Assembly (NCBI GenBank): GCA_002436205.1
Contig: DJKT01000007.1
Coordinates: 1 to 51,396, forward strand
Reading direction: 5' to 3'
Origin: Candidatus Peribacter sp. UBA6535
GTDB lineage: Bacteria > Patescibacteriota > Gracilibacteria > Peribacterales > Peribacteraceae
Length of the DNA: 51,396 nucleotides
This document shows positions 8,003 through 14,394 of the stretch, piece by piece. Below the pieces are notes generated by a model. That model was not told the origin of the DNA and ran no database searches. It worked only from the letters and a program-made list of their open reading frames with translations. Each line of letters starts with the position of its first letter. Within the stretch, counting starts at the first letter, position 1. The position numbers and the translations under genes are program-made.

Positions 8003-8955
8003 GCAACAAGAGACGAGACAGACTCTACGTCATTTTTTGATCCAATAATCAACGGGGTACGCTGATCGACTGCTGTTATTTTTTTATCCAAAATCGCAGT
8101 TGTGCCATCTGTAGCAGCTCCACCTGCTTCTTCTGCAAGAAAGGCGAACGGTCCACATTCAAACACATGACGAAGTTTGCCATCCGGATACTTCGAATCA
8201 GCTCCACCGCCTACGTTAGTAAAGACACCCTGCCCTTTGCTAAGAATGTGATGAATATCTGCGACCATACATCCTGAGTATCGAAGTGTTTTCTCTTCGC
8301 CTAGCCATGTATCGACTGCTTTTTTGTAACCGTCATTCGTTGTAATAGCGCGCAGATTTCCGGGGCTATAGTTCTTTGCAACATCACCAATACCAAGGTA
8401 ATCACGCAGCAAGACAAATTCCCCAACATCGTTGAGGATAAATTCATGAACACCCTTACCATCACCGACTGAATATACAAGGAGTGTGCGTGGGCCATAC
8501 AGAACATAGAGTGCTGCAACTTGTTCTCGTGGAGTAGCGCCTATGACGTCTCCACCTTTGTAAATTCCGAAGATTGATCCGATTGCAAAGTTTGCGTCAA
8601 CGAGTGATGATCCATCCAAAGGGTCAAACACTACGGAATACTCACCATCAGGGTTCAGTTCTACAATATCCGGTTGTTCTTCTGATATATAGCAACACAC
8701 AAGTCCAGACTCACAAAGAAATTCTCGTATCTCTTTATCTGCAAGAACATCAAGTGCTAATTGGTCTTCTCCAAATTCATTTTTGGTCCCTGCAAGCCCT
8801 GCTTCTGTAGTTTGAATAGAGTAACTTATGTACTTACAGGCACGAGAGATATCGACGATGAGATGGCGAAGATCATGCTCTGCTTCGCTGTGATGCATCA
8901 GGTGCCAGTTGAGATTTGGCTTTGTAGGTGCCGGACATGCGCTTGCTTTAGACAT
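7999..8955 (-). CDS. fbp: Fructose-1,6-bisphosphatase, class I
   Basis: Hydrolyses fructose 1,6-bisphosphate in gluconeogenesis. The class I metal/phosphate motif FDPLDGSSLVDANFAIG is clear, as are YSGCMVADIHHIL and the substrate region KYPDGKLRHVFECGPFAFLAEEAGG (in pieces). 318 residues is a full-length size. The ATG is one base after the gap stop codon, so translation is probably coupled to gap. Pairing with gap suggests control of triose flow. The N-terminal 15 residues are variable and may not all be translated. Confidence 0.95.
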   Translation of the reverse strand: MSKASACPAPTKPNLNWHLMHHSEAEHDLRHLIVDISRACKYISYSIQTTEAGLAGTKNEFGEDQLALDVLADKEIREFLCESGLVCCYISEEQPDIVELNPDGEYSVVFDPLDGSSLVDANFAIGSIFGIYKGGDVIGATPREQVAALYVLYGPRTLLVYSVGDGKGVHEFILNDVGEFVLLRDYLGIGDVAKNYSPGNLRAITTNDGYKKAVDTWLGEEKTLRYSGCMVADIHHILSKGQGVFTNVGGGADSKYPDGKLRHVFECGPFAFLAEEAGGAATDGTTAILDKKITAVDQRTPLIIGSKNDVESVSSLVA

Positions 8956-8956
8956 T

Positions 8957-9973
8957 TTATTTCATGAAGGAAATAACTTTCTGAAGGAGTTCTGTTACAC
9001 GCATCGCATACCCCCACTCGTTATCATACCAACTGAGCAATTGTACCGTGTTTCCATCGACAACCTTGGTAAACGTCGCATCAACAATAGATGAGTGTGG
9101 GTCAGTCTGGAAATCAATCGAAACACATTGCTCATCACATACTGCAAGAATTGCTTTGAGGTCTTTTTTGGCAGCATCCTTTAGAGTGGCATTGATTTCA
9201 TCAACAGTAGCATCTTTCTCGAGTACAAAGGCCATATAGGAACAGCTGACCGTTGGGACAGGGACACGAAATGCCATTCCATCAATTTTACCCTGTAACT
9301 CTGGGAAAATCTTTGCACAGGCTTTCACAGCTCCAGTCTTTGTGGGAATGATAGAAAGCGTTGCAGCTCGTGCACGTCGAAGATCATTGCCTTCGCCCTT
9401 GTTATCCAATAAATTTTGCGAAGCTGTAAATGCGTGAACAGAATTTACAAGGAGATTCTTTACGCCAAATTTTTCATGGATCACCTTAATAACAGGGGCT
9501 ATACAGTTTGTTGTACATGACGCATTCGAGATAATTGACATATCACCGGTGAGCCCCTCATCATTGATCCCAAGAACAAAAGTTGGCGTGTCATCCTTCA
9601 TTGGAGCCGTAACAATAACGCGGCTTGCACCTGCCTCCAGATGGCCTCCAGCTTTTTGCGCAGTGGTAAAATGACCAGTGGACTCGATAACAATATCAAC
9701 ACCAAGCTCCTTCCAGGGACACTTTTCGGGGTCTCTCTCTTTTACAATACGAACGTCTTTTCCATTTACAACCATCGTATCATCATCTTTTACCTCTACT
9801 GAGCCGCTAAATTTTCCATGAAGACTATCGAATTTGAGCAAATATGCTCTCATTTCTGCTGTAGATGAAGCATTCACACCAACAACCTCTACAGAATCTG
9901 AATAGTGCTCCAAAAGCTGACGGTGCACATTGCGTCCAATGCGGCCGTACCCGTTAATTGCAATGCGTTTCAT
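8957..9973 (-). CDS. gap: Glyceraldehyde-3-phosphate dehydrogenase, type I
   Basis: Oxidative phosphorylation of glyceraldehyde 3-phosphate. The Rossmann start INGYGRIGRNVHRQL and the catalytic Cys motif SNASCTTNCIAP are intact; the catalytic His lies in NSVHAFTASQ. SWYDNEWGYAMRV near the end is typical. 338 residues, full length. A TATCAT element 8 nt before the ATG suggests a leaderless mRNA that also carries fbp. Cofactor preference was not determined. Confidence 0.97.
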   Translation of the reverse strand: MKRIAINGYGRIGRNVHRQLLEHYSDSVEVVGVNASSTAEMRAYLLKFDSLHGKFSGSVEVKDDDTMVVNGKDVRIVKERDPEKCPWKELGVDIVIESTGHFTTAQKAGGHLEAGASRVIVTAPMKDDTPTFVLGINDEGLTGDMSIISNASCTTNCIAPVIKVIHEKFGVKNLLVNSVHAFTASQNLLDNKGEGNDLRRARAATLSIIPTKTGAVKACAKIFPELQGKIDGMAFRVPVPTVSCSYMAFVLEKDATVDEINATLKDAAKKDLKAILAVCDEQCVSIDFQTDPHSSIVDATFTKVVDGNTVQLLSWYDNEWGYAMRVTELLQKVISFMK

Positions 9974-10018
9974 GTGCGACCATGATACGGTAAAGAGCCT
10001 CAGGTAACAAACATAACC

Positions 10019-11080
10019 CTAACCAAACACCGAAATTATCACTCCCACAAACCCCATAAATGCCCCAACAATCCATAGTCGCATCGTTACTTTACTTTCA
10101 CCCCATTCCAATGCCTCAAAATGGTGATGAATAGGAGCTGCTTTAAAGATCTTTTTGCCACCACGAAGTTTCTTGCTGGTGAGTTGAATAATCACTGAAA
10201 GCATTTCAATCACGAAGATAAATCCGACAAGCGGTAAAATAAGCATTTGATCTGTCATCATCGCAATAGCACCAAGCGCTCCACCAAGTGCGAGAGAACC
10301 CGTATCTCCCATAAAAAACAGTGCGGGAGGAACGTTGTGCCACAAAAATGCAGCAACAGCTCCAACCACTACAAGACAGAAAGCTGCAAGGATATTCAGC
10401 CCATCTATATAGGCGAGTAACCCGAAGGCTCCGAATGCAATAATTAAAAGCCCTGCTGCAAGCCCATCAAGTCCATCAGTTACATTTACGGCATTCGCTG
10501 TTCCAACGATTATAAACATGAAGATTGGGATATACCAAAGACCGACATTCATTGGACCCGAGAACGGAACATAAATTTGGTCGTATCCAAGTTTGTAATA
10601 GAACCACGCAGCACCAAATCCGCTAATGAGCAGAAGGGTTATGATCTTGGGTAACCAATCGAGACCTTTTTTCTTTCCGGCACCAATAATATTAAGGTAA
10701 TCATCAAAACCACCAAGAAGCCCGAGAGATACAAGGATAAAGAGTGGAAGATACACTTGGCCACGCTGGAGAAGTGAATGGTCTACAACTCCAGAAAGAG
10801 AAAGCACTCGACTTAAGACGACTGTTGCGAGGATTGACCCCCAAATCAGTAGTCCACCCATTGTCGGCGTTCCAAATTTATGCTTGTGATACGTGCGAAA
10901 GACGGTTGCTTCGCGGCTATCGACAGTTTCTACACGAAGTTGCTTTCCCATTTTGTTCTTTCGAAGAAATGCAATAAACCACGGCGTGAGTAAAAGCCCG
11001 AGTAGAAAAGCAAAAACGCCATACCCCAGTGTTTCCATAAGTGTAATTTCCGGCCGAACGGGAATAAATTCTATCTGCAC
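10019..11080 (-). CDS. mraY: Phospho-N-acetylmuramoyl-pentapeptide transferase
   Basis: Multi-pass membrane enzyme making lipid I from UDP-MurNAc-pentapeptide and undecaprenyl phosphate. Catalytic regions: FDDYLNIIG with the first Asp pair, NAVNVTDGLDGLAAG, FMGDTGSLALGGALG, and the MraY-specific APIHHHFEALEWGESKVTMR. About ten hydrophobic segments; 353 residues. Start is GTG, 8 nt after TACAAT. It stands alone, not in a dcw cluster, between gap and dnaB. Its presence indicates that the cell makes peptidoglycan. Confidence 0.96.
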   Translation of the reverse strand: MQIEFIPVRPEITLMETLGYGVFAFLLGLLLTPWFIAFLRKNKMGKQLRVETVDSREATVFRTYHKHKFGTPTMGGLLIWGSILATVVLSRVLSLSGVVDHSLLQRGQVYLPLFILVSLGLLGGFDDYLNIIGAGKKKGLDWLPKIITLLLISGFGAAWFYYKLGYDQIYVPFSGPMNVGLWYIPIFMFIIVGTANAVNVTDGLDGLAAGLLIIAFGAFGLLAYIDGLNILAAFCLVVVGAVAAFLWHNVPPALFFMGDTGSLALGGALGAIAMMTDQMLILPLVGFIFVIEMLSVIIQLTSKKLRGGKKIFKAAPIHHHFEALEWGESKVTMRLWIVGAFMGFVGVIISVFG

Positions 11081-11101
11081 GGGATGAGATTGTAGCGCTT
11101 T

Positions 11102-12472
11102 TTACTGCATTTGCGAATGCGCTTTATCGACATCGTAAAAACGAAGATGATCTTTCTTAAACATCAGCTCTACGCGACCCACAGGTCCATTACGGTGCTT
11201 TCTGATGTAGATATCTGTAAGACCTGGTCTGTCGGAGTCTTCTTCGTAGTAATCCTCGCGATACATCATCATCACCACATCAGCATCTTGCTCGATGGAT
11301 CCTGAGTCTCGAAGGTCAGAAAGAGCAGGGATGTTTCCAGGGCGACTTTCGACAGCTCTGGAAAGTTGTGAGAGAGCCAATACCGGTACATGCATCTCAC
11401 GACCAATTTGCTTGAGGCTACGAGAGATTTCCGAGATTTCCTGTACACGGTTTCCGGCATACGAAGCGTTACCCGTACTCATGAGTTGAAGGTAATCGAC
11501 AATCAGGAGATCCAACCCGTGTTCCATTTGCAGACGCCTCGCTTTTGCGCGAAGTTCGGGGATAGACGATGCGACAGAGTCGTCGATAAAGATATTTGCT
11601 TTATTCAGCTCATCCATAATAGGACCCATATTCTGGAAGTCTGAATCATCTAGCTTTCCTTTTTGGAGCTTCCAGCTATCTACACCAAGCATCGAAGCAA
11701 ACAAGCGGTCGACAAGTTGTTCTTTACTCATTTCAAGGGAGAAGATACCAACACTTTTCCCGTCACGAATTGCAGCATTTTGCGCAATGTTGAGTGCGAG
11801 GGCTGTTTTACCCATAGAAGGCCTTGCAGCAAGTACAATAAGATCACTGGGCTGGAATCCGGAAAGTTTCGCATCAAGACCATGGAACCCTGTAGGAATA
11901 CCTTTGACACTGTCGTCATCAGACTCATGCATTTCTGCAAAGCGCTCGTAGCGCTCTTCCAAAATCTTTTTGATATGCACAAATTTATCCTTAAGAAACG
12001 TATTACTAATTTCGAACACTGTTTTTTCTACTTCATCCAAAAGTTCTGTTACAGGCTTATCCTCTGAGTATCCAAGGCCTGCAATCTTCTGGCCTGCTCC
12101 GATAATACGTCTGTGCACTGCCTTCGTCTTTACAATTTGTCCGTACTTGTAGATATGCGAAGAAGTAGGCACTTCCGACGTTAGCTGCGCCAGAAATGCT
12201 GACCCTCCAATCTCCTGGAGTTTTTTGTTATCCGAGAGTTTCGACGTAACCGTTACAAAGTCCACAGGCTCGTGACTGCTATAGAGACCCATTACTGCGC
12301 TGTAAATATCTTTGTAGATAGGGTCATAGAAGTCCTCGGCCTTGAGAAAATCAGAAATTTTAATGATTGCCTCAGGGTCGAGGAGTAGCGCGCCAATCAC
12401 CGTGCGCTCTGCCTCCGTGCTATGCGGCTGCGATTGAATGAGCGGTGTTCCTGTAGACTTTGTAGTCGGCAT
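11102..12472 (-). CDS. dnaB: Replicative DNA helicase
   Basis: Hexameric helicase unwinding DNA at the fork. The N-terminal DnaB domain (about 15-115: HSTEAERTVIGALLLDPEAI) is followed by the RecA-like motor with Walker A RPSMGKTALALN, Walker B DLLIVDYLQLM and the arginine-finger region. 456 residues with no intein. It is 121 nt downstream of recA on the same strand; that gap contains DnaA-box-like sequences. A TACATT hexamer 12 nt before the ATG may be its promoter. Confidence 0.97.
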   Translation of the reverse strand: MPTTKSTGTPLIQSQPHSTEAERTVIGALLLDPEAIIKISDFLKAEDFYDPIYKDIYSAVMGLYSSHEPVDFVTVTSKLSDNKKLQEIGGSAFLAQLTSEVPTSSHIYKYGQIVKTKAVHRRIIGAGQKIAGLGYSEDKPVTELLDEVEKTVFEISNTFLKDKFVHIKKILEERYERFAEMHESDDDSVKGIPTGFHGLDAKLSGFQPSDLIVLAARPSMGKTALALNIAQNAAIRDGKSVGIFSLEMSKEQLVDRLFASMLGVDSWKLQKGKLDDSDFQNMGPIMDELNKANIFIDDSVASSIPELRAKARRLQMEHGLDLLIVDYLQLMSTGNASYAGNRVQEISEISRSLKQIGREMHVPVLALSQLSRAVESRPGNIPALSDLRDSGSIEQDADVVMMMYREDYYEEDSDRPGLTDIYIRKHRNGPVGRVELMFKKDHLRFYDVDKAHSQMQ

Positions 12473-12530
12473 ACGAGGAGACTGAATGTAATCTCAAATG
12501 TCCCAAGAAACAACTAAAGGGTCTTGCATA

Positions 12531-12595
12531 GTATCCACTTGATGTGTGGTGACGCAAAACCCTGTGAATGCAATGTGGATACAGTGTGGAAAACT
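12531..12595. promoter_or_regulatory. Cluster of DnaA-box-like 9-mers between recA and dnaB
   Basis: GTATCCACT (12531-12539), TGTGGATAC (12574-12582) and TGTGGAAAA (12585-12593) each differ by one or two bases from the classical box TTATCCACA or its complement. TGTGGAAAACT also occurs at 40728-40738 (inverted) and 44044-44054. Binding is inferred from sequence only. Confidence 0.4.
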
Positions 12596-13727
12596 AAAGG
12601 TCTGCTGCCTTACGAATCTCCTTTTCGAGTTTCGCTGCAAGCTTCTTATTGTCTTTAAGATAGATACGAGCCTGCTCTTTACCCTGCCCAATCGTGTCTT
12701 CGCCATGACGGTAGTATGCACCTGACTTTTCGAGAATGCCGTACTTGACACCAAGGTCGAGAATGTCGCCTTCTTTCGAAATTCCCTGAGCGTACAAGAT
12801 ATCAAACTCTGCCTGTCTAAATGGTGGCGCAACCTTGTTCTTCACCACTTTTACTCTCGTCCTATTCCCGACGATCTCTTGCGCCGCCTTGCCTTCCTCT
12901 CCGGGGATTTTCTCGAGGATTTTATCAATACGACGCACATCTAAACGTAGAGAACTGTAGAACTTGAGCGCCTGTCCTCCTGCTGTTGTCTCTGGGTTGC
13001 CAAACATGACCCCAATCTTCATGCGAATCTGGTTAATAAAAATCACACTCGTACCACTTTTGGCGACAATGGCAGTGAGCTTTCTAAGCGCCTGGCTCAT
13101 GAGCCTCGCCTGCAGACCCATCTGTGGGTCACCCATATTTCCTTCGATCTCTGCTCTTGGTGTAAGAGCCGCTACGGAGTCGACAACAATAATGTCAATC
13201 GCCCCAGACCGCACAAGAGTTTCGGTAATCTCGAGCGCCTGCTCTCCGCAGTCGGGCTGGGAGACAAGTAGTGCGTCTATATCTACTCCAATCTTCTTTG
13301 CGTACTGCACATCCAGAGCATGCTCTGCATCGATAAACGCCGCTCGTCCGCCTTTCTTTTGCACCTCTGCAATCGCGTGCAAACTCAGGGTCGTTTTACC
13401 CGAGCTTTCTGGTCCGTAAATCTCTATGATACGTCCCTCAGGGATTCCTCCACCGAGGGCAAGATCTAAACTGAGTGAACCGGATGGATAGCGGGGGATA
13501 TGCCTCCCTGCATTTTCATCCATTTTCATTACAGCTCCTGCACCGTACTCTTTCTCTATTGCAGAAAGTGCAGTAGCAATCGCCTCATCCTTTGCGTCCT
13601 CTATAGGATTCGGCTTCTTCGTCTTTTCTTTCGTCTTTGCCTCGATAGCAGCCTCAATTACAGAAGGTTCGGTGGCTTTAGGGTCAGTCATTGTTGCGGT
13701 AGCGGAAGTGGAAGTAGCTTTAGTCAT
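12594..13727 (-). CDS. recA: Recombinase A
   Basis: Central enzyme of homologous recombination and SOS signalling. Walker A GPESSGKTTLSLHA, the FIDAEHALD block, and FINQIRMKIGVMFGNPETT (L2/ATP region) are intact; no intein. 377 residues because of a 45-residue Thr/Ala/Lys-rich N-terminal extension before the core (DEAIATALSAIEKEYG). An internal ATG at residue 13 (MTDPKATEPS) is an alternative start. A GGTTGTACACC motif about 90 bp upstream overlaps a predicted -35 region and is repeated near two adjacent promoters, suggesting damage-responsive control. Confidence 0.97.
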   Translation of the reverse strand: MTKATSTSATATMTDPKATEPSVIEAAIEAKTKEKTKKPNPIEDAKDEAIATALSAIEKEYGAGAVMKMDENAGRHIPRYPSGSLSLDLALGGGIPEGRIIEIYGPESSGKTTLSLHAIAEVQKKGGRAAFIDAEHALDVQYAKKIGVDIDALLVSQPDCGEQALEITETLVRSGAIDIIVVDSVAALTPRAEIEGNMGDPQMGLQARLMSQALRKLTAIVAKSGTSVIFINQIRMKIGVMFGNPETTAGGQALKFYSSLRLDVRRIDKILEKIPGEEGKAAQEIVGNRTRVKVVKNKVAPPFRQAEFDILYAQGISKEGDILDLGVKYGILEKSGAYYRHGEDTIGQGKEQARIYLKDNKKLAAKLEKEIRKAADL

Positions 13728-13798
13728 AATAGTAGGGGAGAAATGAGAAGGGGAAAACGGAAAATATTAGTGGTGGGCTCGCCCCGCGAAACTCGAAG

Positions 13799-13826
13799 AG
13801 TGTAGTGGGGTGAATGGTTGTACACC
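13799..13826 (-). promoter_or_regulatory. Putative recA promoter and operator
   Basis: On the minus strand, TACACT (13804-13799) could be a -10 for recA. The 13-mer ATGGTTGTACACC (plus strand 13814-13826) covers the expected -35/spacer area. A near-identical ATGGTAGTACACC is at 13895-13907. The next bases TACACCACAA form a 10-bp inverted repeat with TTGTGGTGTA near 13886. A repressor site is inferred. Confidence 0.4.
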
Positions 13827-13894
13827 ACAATATGCAGATCTCCCCGCAGCGTCAAATATTAGCACTTGTCAGTCGTACACTTTGGTTGTGGTGT

Positions 13895-13907
13895 ATGGTA
13901 GTACACC
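13895..13907 (+). promoter_or_regulatory. Second copy of the GGTWGTACACC motif
   Basis: ATGGTAGTACACC lies 9 bp upstream of the -35 of the small gene at 13952. It differs by one base from the copy at 13814-13826 near recA. A related TCGTACACTTT occurs at about 13873 and again at about 14374. Confidence 0.4.
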
Positions 13908-13916
13908 TATCAAGAT

Positions 13917-13945
13917 TTGAGAAATTAAGCCCTCTAGACTAGTAT
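13917..13945 (+). promoter_or_regulatory. Promoter of small ORF
   Basis: TTGAGA (13917-13922), 17-bp spacer, TAGTAT (13940-13945), then 6 nt to the ATG at 13952. This matches the leaderless pattern of larger genes in the window and is the main reason for accepting the small ORF. Confidence 0.6.
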
Positions 13946-13951
13946 TGGCTC

Positions 13952-14098
13952 ATGACAGATAATGCATCAATTGAGTCAGAAATAAGAGGCAGGTTTGACA
14001 GAAGTGGTCAACCGCCTTCATCCACGTCTGGTATAAATACTACCCCTGATACTGCCGACTGGTTACCCGACACCCCATCGCCTGAAGCTTACGCATAA
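13952..14098 (+). CDS. Small protein of 48 residues, possibly co-regulated with recA
   Basis: Encodes MTDNASIESEIRGRFDRSGQ followed by a Pro/Ser/Thr/Asp-rich segment ending EAYA. Composition is that of a soluble, mostly disordered peptide. No family recognised. Support comes from a good -35/-10 pair placed exactly as in other leaderless genes and from the GTACAC motif upstream that it shares with recA. It overlaps the end of the convergent NYN-like frame by 59 nt; both may not be functional. It could be a small damage-response protein, but that is inference. Confidence 0.45.
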   Translation: MTDNASIESEIRGRFDRSGQPPSSTSGINTTPDTADWLPDTPSPEAYA

Positions 14099-14285
14099 GG
14101 ATTCGGTCACCTTCGAATGAAACATTCCCGAAGTAGATATGAACATCATCACGGGAAGGGAAGCTTTGTACCCATTGAAGCAGTGAGGCACTATCAAACT
14201 TGTTTTGCAGTTTCTCCTTACTCCAATCAATGACCACAGAGGAAGACTGGAATGTTGGTGGTGCGAGTCGGTCTTGTGCAATCAT
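14040..14285 (-). pseudogene. Truncated NYN/LabA-like (DUF88) domain
   Basis: 81 residues from MIAQDRLAPP. VVIDWSKEKL, FDSASLLQWVQSFPSRDDVHIYFGNV and the RKLQAMGCRV helix-strand follow the first half of NYN PIN-like RNases, in which an early Asp after a hydrophobic strand is a metal ligand. The protein ends at RQYQG, before the second half with the remaining acidic residues, so it is probably a remnant. Reading past the stop in other frames meets further stops. A promoter-like TTGCAC-16-TACACT lies upstream (14354-14327) with GTACAC motifs. Homology is by eye. Confidence 0.4.
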
Positions 14286-14326
14286 CGTAAGAAGGGGAAG
14301 AGGACGTAAGGATGATGGTGATGCGT

Positions 14327-14354
14327 AGTGTACACCCGTACACCCACTGTGCAA
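14327..14354 (-). promoter_or_regulatory. Promoter with embedded GTACAC motifs
   Basis: Minus-strand TTGCAC (14354-14349), 16-bp spacer, TACACT (14332-14327). The spacer contains GGGTGTACGGGTG, that is, two GTGTAC-type motifs like those near recA. It would drive the NYN-like frame at 14285 with a short leader. Confidence 0.4.
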
Positions 14355-14394
14355 GCAAAGCACATTGTCGATCGTACACTTTCGGGTTATTGAT

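Noticed and set aside
12594..13727. Intein or insertion in recA
   Set aside because: The core reads without interruption; the extra length is only an N-terminal extension.
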